Shown here: in pieces, positions 7,994-16,354 of the stretch | Layout: each line of letters begins with the position of its first letter | Numbering within the stretch: the stretch's first letter is position 1 | Assembly (NCBI RefSeq): GCF_021390395.1 | Contig: NZ_JAJUWT010000020.1 | Location: forward strand, 124,001-188,000 | DNA from: Saccharothrix sp. S26 | GTDB taxonomy: Bacteria; Actinomycetota; Actinomycetes; Mycobacteriales; Pseudonocardiaceae | Reading direction: 5' to 3' | Length of the DNA stretch: 64,000 bases | Notes under the pieces: model-generated | The model's input: the letters and a program-made list of their open reading frames with translations, nothing else | Database searches by the model: none | Told to the model about the DNA's origin: nothing | Translations under genes and position numbers: made by a program

Positions 7994-8023
7994 CTGTATT
8001 TTTGATCAAGAAAAGTTGTCAAC
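7994..8023 (-). promoter_or_regulatory. Sigma-70-type promoter for the PucR-type regulator
   Basis: On the minus strand, TTGACA (8023-8018) and TACAGT (7999-7994) are separated by 18 bp, about 43 bp upstream of the ATG at 7951. The -35 hexamer overlaps a TTGTCA half-site (8017-8022), so a regulator bound there would block it. Confidence 0.6.
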
Positions 8024-8059
8024 CCGCGCGCACTCGCATGACAAAGTCGCCAGTGTTGT

Positions 8060-8077
8060 TGTGCGCCGGGTGACAAA
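8060..8077. promoter_or_regulatory. Degenerate copy of the TTGTCA-N6-TGACAA motif
   Basis: TTGTGC-GCCGGG-TGACAA: one perfect half-site and one with two mismatches, about 110 bp upstream of the PucR-type start codon. A further isolated TGACAA lies at 8040-8045. Confidence 0.3.
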
Positions 8078-8424
8078 AACGGTGTCGGCGGGGCCGCCCG
8101 CGCGGCGAGTCGGCCCTCGCGGGGCGCGGGGTGCGTCCGTCGACGGCGGGCCGCGGGCTGCCGACGGGCATCCGGTCCACCGCGCCGGGTTCGGGAATCC
8201 GGCGGTGGGAGTGCACCGGGGTCGCCTTCCCGGCGCAACGCCCGATCGGACCGGTGTGCTTGGGCCGTTCCGGCGCGGAGAAGCGCCCGGACGCAGTGCG
8301 TCGAACGTGCCACGCGTGCACCCCCCGAAGCTCGGCAACGCCAATCATTGGTAGCCGCAACGCGTGCGGCGCGCCAGGCTCCGATCGGGTTCCTGTAGGA
8401 GCGTGAGTGTTCCGCGGACAGGTT

Positions 8425-8442
8425 TTGTCACGTGGTTGACAA
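8425..8442. promoter_or_regulatory. Palindromic motif TTGTCA-N6-TGACAA upstream of the MCE operon
   Basis: Perfect copy (TTGTCA 8425-8430, CGTGGT, TGACAA 8437-8442) about 100 bp upstream of mceA. It contains a possible -35 hexamer TTGACA (8436-8441), but I see no good -10 at normal spacing. It links the MCE operon to the sites at 3048 and 5976. Confidence 0.55.
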
Positions 8443-8539
8443 GCCTTTTGGATGCCTTGTGCGGTGTGCCGCGCGTTAGTAACGTACTCGTCGGTAACGT
8501 CATTTCGGTTTATTCACACCACCCTTCCGGAGAATACCC

Positions 8540-9631
8540 GTGGCATTGCGCCGTCGCCTGCTGGGGCTGCTGTTCGCCGCCCTCCTGGTCGCGCTGTGCG
8601 GTTTGTCCGTCGCGGCGTACCAGAAGGTGTTCACCTCCCGCGTGACCGTGCTGCTGCGCACCGACCACGTCGGCAACCAGCTCCAGGCCGAGTCGGACGT
8701 GAAGCTGCTCGGGGTGCTGGTCGGCGAGGTGCGGGCCATCCGGTCGCGCGGTGACGGGGCCGAGGTGGAGCTGGGACTGCGCCCGGACCAGGTGGACCGC
8801 ATCCCGGCGAACGTCTCGGCCCGGCTGCTGCCCAAGACGCTGTTCGGCGAGCGGTTCGTCAGCCTCGAACTGCCCGACGACCCGGTCGGCGCGCTCGACG
8901 AGGGCGCGGTGATCGAGCAGGACCGCACGTCCGGCGCGGTCGAGCTGGAACGGGTGCTCGCCGACCTGCTGCCCACGTTGCAGGCCGTGCGGCCGGACAA
9001 GCTGTCCTCCGCGCTCACGTCGGTGGCGCGGGCGCTGGACGGGCGCGGCGCGACCCTGGGGCGGACCATCGTGGAGCTGGACGCCTACCTGCGCGAGCTG
9101 AACCCGCAGCTGCCGGTGCTCCGGGAGGACATCAGCAGGTTCGCCGACGTCACCGGCGTGTACGCCGACGCGGGACCGGACCTGGTGCGGGCGCTGGCGG
9201 ACGCCACCTCGGTCAGCCGCACGATCGCCGAGCAGCGCGCGGACCTCGACGCGGTGTACTCCAGCCTCACCACCGCGTCCGCCGACCTGACGGGGTTCCT
9301 CCGGGACAACGGCGAGACGGTCGTGGCGCTGGCGGACCGGTCGCGGCCGACGTTCGAGCTGTTCGCCACCTACTCGCCCGAGTTCGGGTGCGTGCTGAGC
9401 GCGGTCAACGCGATCCGGCCGCGGATGGACCGGGTGCTGGGCGAGGGCACCGACCAGCCGGGCGTGCACGCCGAGGTCACCGTCGTGCCGCCGGGGCAGG
9501 CGTACGTGCCCGGTCGGGACGACCCGGCGCACCGCCGGGGCGGTGGGCCGCACTGCCCGGCGGCCCCGGCCAACGCCGTCGCGCCCGACCGGGTGCCCGA
9601 CTGGGCCGGCCTGCTGATGGGAGTCCGATGA
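8540..9631 (+). CDS. mceA: MCE-family protein, position A
   Basis: Protein of 363 residues, first of six MCE-domain genes. An N-terminal TM helix (about 5-27) anchors it outside the membrane. The MCE domain (about 35-115) has VKLLGVLVGEVRAI, followed by a long helical region (about 130-310) that in MCE complexes builds the shuttle tunnel for lipids across the cell envelope. The C-terminus is rich in Pro, Gly and His. The GTG start is preceded by CCGGAGAA. The stop overlaps the next start (ATGA). In known systems MCE subunits work with two YrbE permeases and an MceG ATPase; neither is encoded in this window. Confidence 0.88.
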   Translation: MALRRRLLGLLFAALLVALCGLSVAAYQKVFTSRVTVLLRTDHVGNQLQAESDVKLLGVLVGEVRAIRSRGDGAEVELGLRPDQVDRIPANVSARLLPKTLFGERFVSLELPDDPVGALDEGAVIEQDRTSGAVELERVLADLLPTLQAVRPDKLSSALTSVARALDGRGATLGRTIVELDAYLRELNPQLPVLREDISRFADVTGVYADAGPDLVRALADATSVSRTIAEQRADLDAVYSSLTTASADLTGFLRDNGETVVALADRSRPTFELFATYSPEFGCVLSAVNAIRPRMDRVLGEGTDQPGVHAEVTVVPPGQAYVPGRDDPAHRRGGGPHCPAAPANAVAPDRVPDWAGLLMGVR

Positions 9632-10644
9632 ACAACGTCGCCGCGCCGTTGACCAAGTTCCTGGTGTTCGTCGTCGTCACGGTCGCCGCCACCGGGTTCC
9701 TCGCCGCGACCATCGCGGGCGGCCAGGCCGGCGGCACGGCCGCCTACACCGCCCGGTTCACCGACGTCACGGCGCTGGCCGAGGGCGACGACGTGCGCAT
9801 GTCCGGGGTGAAGGTCGGCGAGGTCGAGTCGTTGGAGCTGGTGGACGACGAGCTGGTGGACGTCGGCTTCTCCCTCGTCGACGGTCGGTCGCTGTCGGCC
9901 GACGTCACCGCGACCATCAAGTACCGCAACCTGGTCGGCCAGCGGTACCTCGCGCTGGAGCAACCCGCCGGGCGGATGGCCGAGAAGCTGCCGCACGGCG
10001 GGCTCATCCCGGTGGAGCGGACCACCCCGGCGCTGGACCTGACCACGTTGTTCAACGGGTTCAAGCCGCTGTTCCAGGCGCTGGACCCGGAGGACGTCAA
10101 CAAGCTGTCGCACGAGATCGTGCAGGTGCTGCAAGGCGAGGGCGGGACCGTGGAGAGCCTGCTCGCGCACACCGCCTCGCTCACCTCGGCGCTGGCCGCC
10201 AAGGACGACGTGATCGGCAAGGTCGTGACGAACCTGAACGCGGTGCTGGAGACGGTGAACTCGCGCGACGACCGGTTCGGCGAGCTGCTGACCTCGATGC
10301 GTCGGCTGGTGTCCGGGTTCGCCGCCGACCGGCAGCCGATCGGCAACGCCATCACGGGCCTGGCCGCGTTGAGCGACAGCACGGCGTCGTTGCTGGAACA
10401 GGGGCGCCAACCGCTCAAGGACGACATCGCCGCGCTCGGGTTGCTCGCGGGCAACCTGGGCAACGCACCGGAGCTGGAACCGTTCATCCGCACCCTGCCG
10501 GTGAAGTTCGAGGCCATCGGCCGCACCGCGTCCTACGGCTCCTGGCTCAACTTCTACCTGTGCTTCGCCTCCTCGCAGGCGCCGCCCGCGCCCGGCGGAC
10601 CACCCGTCGGCATCCCCGTCACCGAATCGAGGTGCCACCGATGA
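9628..10644 (+). CDS. mceB: MCE-family protein, position B
   Basis: Protein of 338 residues with a TM helix at about 7-30 and an MCE domain (about 38-118) containing GDDVRMSGVKVGEVESL and KYRNLVGQRYLALEQP, then a helical domain to about 310 and the short tail WLNFYLCFASS, a C-terminal element common in actinobacterial MCE proteins. Start ATG overlaps the mceA stop by 4 bp and its own stop overlaps mceC (ATGA), so all three should be made in equal amounts. Predicted part of a hexameric envelope lipid or sterol transport channel; the substrate cannot be read from sequence. Confidence 0.88.
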   Translation: MNNVAAPLTKFLVFVVVTVAATGFLAATIAGGQAGGTAAYTARFTDVTALAEGDDVRMSGVKVGEVESLELVDDELVDVGFSLVDGRSLSADVTATIKYRNLVGQRYLALEQPAGRMAEKLPHGGLIPVERTTPALDLTTLFNGFKPLFQALDPEDVNKLSHEIVQVLQGEGGTVESLLAHTASLTSALAAKDDVIGKVVTNLNAVLETVNSRDDRFGELLTSMRRLVSGFAADRQPIGNAITGLAALSDSTASLLEQGRQPLKDDIAALGLLAGNLGNAPELEPFIRTLPVKFEAIGRTASYGSWLNFYLCFASSQAPPAPGGPPVGIPVTESRCHR

Positions 10645-11621
10645 CGACCGGACGGGTGCCGCGCGGACCGGTGCTGCTGGGGGCCGTCGGCCTCCTGGTC
10701 ATCGCGGTCACCGCCGTGCTCACCTTCTTCCTGGAGGACCTGCCGTTCTTCGGCGGCGGCGTCACGCACACCGCCGACTTCACCGAGGCCGCCGGCCTGC
10801 GCGTGGACGACGAGGTCCGCGTCTCGGGCCTGAAGGTCGGCGCGGTGACCGACGTCGGGCTGCACGAGGGCCGGGTGCGGGTGACGTTCCGGGTCGACGG
10901 CGTCGAGCTGGGCGACCGCACCCGCGCCGAGATCCGGATCAAGACCCTGCTCGGGCAGAAGTACCTGGCGCTGGACGACGAGGGCCGCGACCCGCTCACC
11001 GACACCATCCCGGTCGAGCGGACCACGTCGCCCTACGACGTGGTCGAGGCGTTCAACGGGCTGTCGACCACGGTCGGCGCGATCGACACCGACCAGTTGG
11101 CGCACAGCTTCGAGGTGCTGTCGGACACCTTCCGCGACTCGCCCCAGCACGTGAAGCAGGCGTTGGACGGGCTGTCGTCGCTGTCGAAGACGATCTCCTC
11201 GCGCGACGACCAGCTCGCGTCGCTGATCAAGGGCGCGAACCAGGTCAGCGGGGCGCTGGCCGAGCGGAACAAGGACTTCGCCGCGCTCATCACCGACGGC
11301 AACCTGCTGCTGGAGGAGATCGGGCACCGCCGTGACGCGATCGCCCGGCTGCTCGACGGCACGCGTGAGCTGTCCCGGCAGCTCTCGGGCCTGGTCGCGG
11401 ACAACGACGAGCAGCTGAGGCCCGCCTTGGAACAGCTCGAACGCGTCACCGACGTGCTGCGCGCCAACCAGGACGCGCTCAACCGCGGCCTCGCGCTGGC
11501 CGGGCCGTACTACCGGGTGCTCAACAACGCCCTGGGCAACGGCCAGTGGGTGGACACCTACCTGTGCGGGCTCGTGGTCGACCCCGGCGCGCGGCGCGAC
11601 TGCCCGACGGGAGGCCGCTGA
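10641..11621 (+). CDS. mceC: MCE-family protein, position C
   Basis: Protein of 326 residues. TM helix about 10-31, MCE domain about 38-120 with DDEVRVSGLKVGAVTDVGL and IKTLLGQKYLALDDEG, then a helical stretch with a run of charged Asp/Arg/Glu heptads (about 140-290), and a WVDTYLCGLV end. ATGA overlap with mceB and TGATG overlap with mceD show translational coupling. The order and domain layout match position C of classical mce operons. Confidence 0.87.
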   Translation: MTTGRVPRGPVLLGAVGLLVIAVTAVLTFFLEDLPFFGGGVTHTADFTEAAGLRVDDEVRVSGLKVGAVTDVGLHEGRVRVTFRVDGVELGDRTRAEIRIKTLLGQKYLALDDEGRDPLTDTIPVERTTSPYDVVEAFNGLSTTVGAIDTDQLAHSFEVLSDTFRDSPQHVKQALDGLSSLSKTISSRDDQLASLIKGANQVSGALAERNKDFAALITDGNLLLEEIGHRRDAIARLLDGTRELSRQLSGLVADNDEQLRPALEQLERVTDVLRANQDALNRGLALAGPYYRVLNNALGNGQWVDTYLCGLVVDPGARRDCPTGGR

Positions 11622-12628
11622 TGTTCGTCCGGACGCACGGCCGCCGCCGGCTGGTGGTGGCGCTCGCCCAGGTGTTCGTGCTGGTCTTGGTCGCCACCGC
11701 GGCGGTGTGGTGGATCTTCCTGCGGCCCTCGCCGACGCGGGTCGCCGCCTACTTCACCGCCGCCGTCGGCGTGTACGAGGGCTCAGACGTGCGCGTGCTC
11801 GGGGTGAAGGTCGGCCGGGTGGTCGGCGTGCTGCCCGAGGGCGGTGCGGTGCGGGTGGACCTGGAGCTCGACCACGGCGTGGACGTGCCCGCGGACGCCC
11901 GCGCGGTGGTCGTGTCGCCCAACATCGTGGCCGACCGGTACGTGCAGCTCACGCCCGTGTACACCGGAGGGGACAGGATCGCGCCCGGCGCGGTGATCAC
12001 CAGCGCCCGCACGGCGGGCACGGTCGAGCTGGACGAGCTGTACGCCAGCCTCGACTCGCTGCTGACCGCGCTCGGCCCGAACGGCGCGAACCGCGAGGGC
12101 GCGTTGTCGGACCTGCTGGACACCGGCGCGGCGAACCTCGACGGGTCCGGCACGGCGTTGGGCGAGTCGATCCGGCAGCTCGCGGACGCGGCGAGGACGT
12201 TGGCCGGGTCGCGCGACGACCTGTTCGGCACCGTGGACAACCTCCAGTCGTTCACGTCGATGCTCGCCGCGAACGACGAGCAGGTGGGGCGGTTGGCGGA
12301 CCAGTTGGCCGACGTGTCCGGGTTCTTCGCCGCCGAGCGCGACGACCTCGGCGCGGCGCTGGGCGAGCTGGCCACCGCGCTGGAACAGGTGCGGGGGTTC
12401 GTGCACGACAACCGGGACCGGGTGAAGTCCAGTGTGGAGGATCTCGCGGTGCTGACGGGAACTCTGGTGCAGCAACAGGCTTCGTTGACCGAGATGCTGG
12501 AGGTCGCGCCGGTCGCCCTGCACAACGTGGTCGACGCCTACGACCCCGCGACCGGGACGTTGACCGCGCGGGCCAACCTGAACGAGTTCGTGACCGACCT
12601 GCTCAGCGTGCCCGGCGGTGTGCGGTGA
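11621..12628 (+). CDS. mceD: MCE-family protein, position D
   Basis: Protein of 335 residues with a TM helix (about 11-30, LAQVFVLVLVATAAVWWIFL), an MCE domain (about 38-118; GSDVRVLGVKVGRVVGVLPEG, NIVADRYVQLTPVY) and a helical C-terminal part. The ATG shares its A with the mceC TGA stop. The stop overlaps the GTG of the following lipoprotein gene (GTGA). Like its neighbours it should be one ring-forming subunit of the MCE assembly. Confidence 0.87.
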   Translation: MFVRTHGRRRLVVALAQVFVLVLVATAAVWWIFLRPSPTRVAAYFTAAVGVYEGSDVRVLGVKVGRVVGVLPEGGAVRVDLELDHGVDVPADARAVVVSPNIVADRYVQLTPVYTGGDRIAPGAVITSARTAGTVELDELYASLDSLLTALGPNGANREGALSDLLDTGAANLDGSGTALGESIRQLADAARTLAGSRDDLFGTVDNLQSFTSMLAANDEQVGRLADQLADVSGFFAAERDDLGAALGELATALEQVRGFVHDNRDRVKSSVEDLAVLTGTLVQQQASLTEMLEVAPVALHNVVDAYDPATGTLTARANLNEFVTDLLSVPGGVR

Positions 12629-13590
12629 AGCGGCCGGCGGCGGTCGGGCTGGTGCTGGTGCTGACCGGGTGCTCGGCGATGCCGAGCGCGTACGACCTGC
12701 CGCTGCCCGGTGGCGCGGACCTCGGCGACCGGCCGTACCGGGTGACCGTCGAGTTCGACGACGTGCTCGACCTCGTGCCGCACGCCGGGGTGAAGGTGGA
12801 CGACGTGGCGGTGGGCAAGGTCGAGGACATCGCGTTGTCCGAGGACGGCTCGACGGCGTTGGTGCGGGTCGCGGTGCGCGGTGACGTGCTGCTGCCGTCC
12901 AACGCCCTGGCCCGGCTGCGGCAGTCGAGCCTGCTGGGGGAGAAGTACGTGGAGCTGGCCGTGCCCGAGGAGCGGTCGGCGTCGCCGTTGGCGGACGGCG
13001 CGGTGATCCCCGTGACGCGGACCAACCGCAACCCCGAGGTGGAGGAGGTGTTCGGCGCGATGTCGATGCTGCTCAACGGCGGCGGCATCGCGCAGATCCA
13101 GGACATCTCGCGGGAGCTGAGCGCGGCGCTGTCCGGCAACGAGGCCGCGGTGAAGTCCCTGCTGTCCACTGTGGACTCGTTCGTGGGCGCGCTGGACTCC
13201 CACAAGGGTGAGATCACGCGTGCTCTGGACGGGCTGGACAAGCTCGCGTCGTCGTTGGAGGCCCGCAGGGGCGACATCGGCGAGGTGCTGGACGGGCTGG
13301 AACCGGGGCTGCGGGTGCTGCACGAGCAGCGCGGGCAACTGGTCGGGCTGCTCGACGGGCTGCGCGCGCTGTCCGACGTCGCGGTGAGCACGGTGGACCG
13401 CGGCCGGGACGACCTGGTGGCCGACCTGCGGGCGTTGGAGCCGACGTTGCGGCGGCTCGCGGAGTCCGGGCAGAACCTGCCGCAGTCGTTGGAGATGCTG
13501 CTGACCTTCCCGTTCACCGACGCCGTCCTGGACGGCATCAAGGGCGACTACCTCAACACGTACCTGACCCTGAAGCCCGGAGCGCGGTGA
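12625..13590 (+). CDS. mceE: MCE-family lipoprotein, position E
   Basis: Protein of 321 residues that differs from its neighbours by starting with a lipoprotein signal, MKRPAAVGLVLVLTGCSAMPS, with lipobox LTGC and lipidated Cys near 16. This is the hallmark of MceE (LprK-type) subunits. The MCE domain (about 38-120) has VPHAGVKVDDVAVGKVEDIAL and QSSLLGEKYVELAVP; a helical region runs to about 300. GTG start at 12625 overlaps the mceD stop. The terminal NTYLTLKPG is typical of the family. Confidence 0.88.
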   Translation: MKRPAAVGLVLVLTGCSAMPSAYDLPLPGGADLGDRPYRVTVEFDDVLDLVPHAGVKVDDVAVGKVEDIALSEDGSTALVRVAVRGDVLLPSNALARLRQSSLLGEKYVELAVPEERSASPLADGAVIPVTRTNRNPEVEEVFGAMSMLLNGGGIAQIQDISRELSAALSGNEAAVKSLLSTVDSFVGALDSHKGEITRALDGLDKLASSLEARRGDIGEVLDGLEPGLRVLHEQRGQLVGLLDGLRALSDVAVSTVDRGRDDLVADLRALEPTLRRLAESGQNLPQSLEMLLTFPFTDAVLDGIKGDYLNTYLTLKPGAR

Positions 13591-14684
13591 TGATCACTCG
13601 GCGGATCAAGGCGCAGATCGCGCTGTTCGCGGTCGTCGCGCTGCTCGGCGTCACCTACGTCAGCGCGAAGTACGCGGGGCTCGTCGTGGTGGACGACGGG
13701 TACGCGGTCCGGCTGGAGCTGGCCCGCACGGGCGGGCTGTTCACCGGCGGTGAGGTGACCTACCGGGGCGTGCCGGTGGGGCGGGTCGGGCCGATCCGGC
13801 TGGGTGACGGCCAGGTCGAGGTCGAGCTGCGCATCGCGGCGGGCGCGCCGCCGATCCCGGCGGACCTGGAGGCGGTGGTGGCCAACCGCTCGGCGGTCGG
13901 TGAGCAGTACGTCGACCTGCGGCCGCGCGGCGGCAGCGGGCCGTACCTCGGTGACGGCTCGGTGATCCCGCGGGCGCGGACGACGCTGCCGTTGCCGGTG
14001 GAGAAGGTGCTGACCAGCCTGGACGACCTGGCGCGCTCGGTGCCGGTGGAGTCGCTGCGGATCGTGGTGGACGAGCTGGACCAGGCGTTGCGGGGCACCG
14101 GGCCCGACCTGCAGGTGCTGCTGGACGCCACGGCGCAGTTCATCGGGACGGCCGGCGCGCACCTGCCGCAGACCACGCGGCTGCTGAACGAGTCCGTGAC
14201 CGTGCTGCGGACGCAGCTGGACCACTCGGCGGCGATCAACTCGTTCGCCGACAGCGCCGTGCTGGTGGCGTCGCGGCTGCGCGAGTCCGACGGCGACCTG
14301 CGGCGGCTGATCGGGGCCGCGCCGGGCGCGTCGGCGGAGGTCAGCGCCCTGCTGCGGGAGTCCGGGCCCAACCTCGGCATCGTCCTGGCCAACCTGCTGA
14401 CGACGGCGGACGTGCTGGTCACCCGGCAGGGCGCGCTGGAGGAAGTGCTCGTGACGGCCCCGGACGCGGTGTCGGTGGCCGCCTCGACCATCGGGTCCGG
14501 GCAGGCGCGGTTCGGCCTGGCCCTGACGTTCTTCGAACCGCCGCCGTGCACCGCGGGCTACGAGGGCACACCGCGCAAGAGCGGCCTCGACCCCACCGAC
14601 GGCCCGTTCAACACCGCCGCCGGCTGCACCCTCCCACGCGGCTCCGCCACCGGCGTCCGGGGCTCCCAGAACGTCCCGCGCTAG
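13587..14684 (+). CDS. mceF: MCE-family protein, position F
   Basis: Protein of 365 residues counted from the GTG at 13587, which overlaps the mceE stop; an ATG at 13590 would give one residue less. TM helix about 9-30, MCE domain about 35-118 (FTGGEVTYRGVPVGRVGPI; NRSAVGEQYVDLRP), then the helical domain and a Cys-containing, Gly/Thr/Asn-rich tail. It is the last gene of the operon; the stop codons of mceF and the convergent PIN-domain gene share CTAG. No mas-type accessory genes or ATPase follow. Confidence 0.87.
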   Translation: MMITRRIKAQIALFAVVALLGVTYVSAKYAGLVVVDDGYAVRLELARTGGLFTGGEVTYRGVPVGRVGPIRLGDGQVEVELRIAAGAPPIPADLEAVVANRSAVGEQYVDLRPRGGSGPYLGDGSVIPRARTTLPLPVEKVLTSLDDLARSVPVESLRIVVDELDQALRGTGPDLQVLLDATAQFIGTAGAHLPQTTRLLNESVTVLRTQLDHSAAINSFADSAVLVASRLRESDGDLRRLIGAAPGASAEVSALLRESGPNLGIVLANLLTTADVLVTRQGALEEVLVTAPDAVSVAASTIGSGQARFGLALTFFEPPPCTAGYEGTPRKSGLDPTDGPFNTAAGCTLPRGSATGVRGSQNVPR

Positions 14685-15925
14685 TCGGGAACGTCGTCCA
14701 GGATGAGGACCACTTCGTCCGGGATCGTGAACCCCTCGCCGGGAACAGGTGTCAGCGCCTGTTCGACACCCCGCGCGACGACACCGCGGGCCTGCAACAT
14801 GCGGGTGATGCGCACGATCGGGTTCAGGAACCCGCCCGGCGGAGTGCGGTCGTCGAGCCCGCCGATCCGGTAGGCCGCCTCGTTGTCGATGAACCCGCCC
14901 CGTCGGGCCGCCTCACGGATGACCTCCGCGTGCGGCCGCTCCTCGAAGTCGAGGTGCCGGAGCAGCTCCGCCACACCCTCGGTCGACCAGGTCGGGGTCT
15001 CCTGGCTCTCGCTCACCCGGGCCACGTCGTCCACCGATTCGGTGCGCACCTCGACTTCCAGGGCGGACGCGCGCCGGAGCACGTCGACGGGCCGCATCAT
15101 GTAGAGCTGCTTGCCGGCCGTGGTGGCGAACTCCTCCACCAGCTCGACCCGCGGGCCGAGGAAGTCCGACCGGTAGCGCCACCACCAGTCCTCCTTCTCA
15201 TCGCCGGTCACGAAGAGCAGGTCGGTCTCGCGCCGCGCCGCCTCGCCGACCGCCTGGGCCCAGACCAGGTAGTCGCCCGCCGCGCCCTCGGGCAGCGCCG
15301 AGTCGTCCTTGCCCGCGTCCAGGTAGCCGGGCGGCTCCTTGGCCGCGGCACGCCGCTTGCCCTCCTTGACCAGCGCGTTCCACCGGTCCGGGGCGGGCCT
15401 CGCGCCCACCTTGCCGCGCAGGAGCGCTTCGAGCTGGTCGAGCACCGGCTCACGGCCCGGCGCACCCGGCGAGTCGGGTGACGGCGGGGTGTGCGACCCG
15501 ATGGCGTGCACCAGGTCGCGGTGCAGCGCGGCGACCCTGCGCACGAGGTCGTCGCGGACCTCGTCGGGCACGGCCGTGGTCTTCGCCCACTGGTGCAGCG
15601 CGTCGTCGGCGGCCCGCTGCTGCTTGGCCAGCGCGGCGAGCACCTGGTCGGTCGCCGCCGCACGCCCGGCCAGGACCGTCAGCCGGTTGCGCCAGAACTC
15701 CCGCATGACCTGGTGCGGCACCCACAGCCGCTCGCCCACCCGGCGCAGCAGGCCGAGCAGGTCGTCCCGCGTCGACTCGTTGTACCGGTAGAGGTTGAGC
15801 AGCACGTTGGCGTCCACCACGACCAACGCGGACCGGAGCGCGTCCGCCAGCTCCTCCTCGGAGGGACGCCGGTAACCGGGGAAGGCGTCGTAGATCCCCA
15901 AGTCGCCGTCTGCGTGCTCGACCAT
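14681..15925 (-). CDS. PIN-like domain protein (probable ribonuclease domain plus C-terminal region)
   Basis: Protein of 414 residues. The N-terminal part contains ALVVVDANVLLNLYRY (about 33-48), the first acidic motif of PIN nucleases, then VPHQVMREFWRNR, and much later LLFVTGDEKEDWWW (about 240-253) with the third acidic cluster. This long spacing is characteristic of the PIN_8/DUF4935 type of PIN-like proteins rather than small VapC toxins. The C-terminal 130 residues have no recognised fold but contain a winged-helix-like RHLDFEERPHAEVIREAARRG stretch. PIN domains cut RNA with bound metal. There is no antitoxin-like neighbour. Function unknown; a stress or defence role is possible. Confidence 0.75.
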   Translation of the reverse strand: MVEHADGDLGIYDAFPGYRRPSEEELADALRSALVVVDANVLLNLYRYNESTRDDLLGLLRRVGERLWVPHQVMREFWRNRLTVLAGRAAATDQVLAALAKQQRAADDALHQWAKTTAVPDEVRDDLVRRVAALHRDLVHAIGSHTPPSPDSPGAPGREPVLDQLEALLRGKVGARPAPDRWNALVKEGKRRAAAKEPPGYLDAGKDDSALPEGAAGDYLVWAQAVGEAARRETDLLFVTGDEKEDWWWRYRSDFLGPRVELVEEFATTAGKQLYMMRPVDVLRRASALEVEVRTESVDDVARVSESQETPTWSTEGVAELLRHLDFEERPHAEVIREAARRGGFIDNEAAYRIGGLDDRTPPGGFLNPIVRITRMLQARGVVARGVEQALTPVPGEGFTIPDEVVLILDDVPD

Positions 15926-15958
15926 GTCGGGTAGATCGTCGGGCGGACGGCCCGCGTT

Positions 15959-16354
15959 TCAGGCGGGGGAGACGTAGAACCAGACGCCGTCCTCGCGCAC
16001 GAAGCGGCTGTTCTCGTGCAGCACGTCACGCTCACCCCGCCAGCGGAAGTGCGCGCGGAACTCGACCGTGCCCGTCGTCTGGAACGGGGTGCCGCCGGTG
16101 TGCGCGAGGACTTCCAGGTGGGTCCAGCGCTGGTCCGGGTCGAGGTCCAGCGAGGTCGGGCGGGTGCTGGGGTGCCAGGTGGCCAGCAGGTAGTCCTCGT
16201 CGCCCACCGCGAACGCGCTGTACCGGGAGCGCATGAGCGCCTCGGCGGTCGGCGCCTTGCGCCGCCCCTCGTGCAACGGCCCGCAGCACTCGTCGTACGG
16301 CTCACCCCGGCCGCACGGGCACCGGCCGTTCGCGCCCATCCCGGGGACGCTCAT
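15959..16354 (-). CDS. YchJ-family SEC-C metal-binding protein
   Basis: Protein of 131 residues. The N-terminus has a SEC-C zinc motif (CPCGRGEPYDECCGPLH, about 13-29) followed by the conserved AEALMRSRYSAFAVGDEDYLLATWHPSTRP and an NTF2-like C-terminal domain with VEFRAHFRW and HENSRFVREDGVWFYV, all typical of the YchJ family, whose biochemical function is not established. I place the start at the ATG at 16354, whose last bases overlap the stop of the upstream small gene (ATGA); an open frame extends further upstream but covers that gene. Confidence 0.88.
   Translation of the reverse strand: MSVPGMGANGRCPCGRGEPYDECCGPLHEGRRKAPTAEALMRSRYSAFAVGDEDYLLATWHPSTRPTSLDLDPDQRWTHLEVLAHTGGTPFQTTGTVEFRAHFRWRGERDVLHENSRFVREDGVWFYVSPA

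Larger units (their letters stand above)
7952..8539. other. 588-bp divergent intergenic region between PucR-type gene and mceA
   Basis: No convincing gene on either strand; the short open frames lack family motifs and show no YrbE-like membrane segments. It holds the PucR promoter, TTGTCA/TGACAA half-sites at 8017-8022 and 8040-8045, a degenerate full site at 8060-8077, the short palindromes CCAATCATTGG (8341-8351) and GCCGCA-N5-TGCGGC (8354-8370), the perfect TTGTCA-N6-TGACAA site at 8425-8442 and a direct repeat of GTAACGT (8479-8485 and 8494-8500). Confidence 0.7.

Noticed and set aside
8131-8406. Open frame of 91 codons upstream of mceA, tested as a possible YrbE remnant or small gene
   Set aside because: Pro/Arg/Ser-rich translation without membrane helices, ribosome site or family motif; typical of chance frames in GC-rich DNA.
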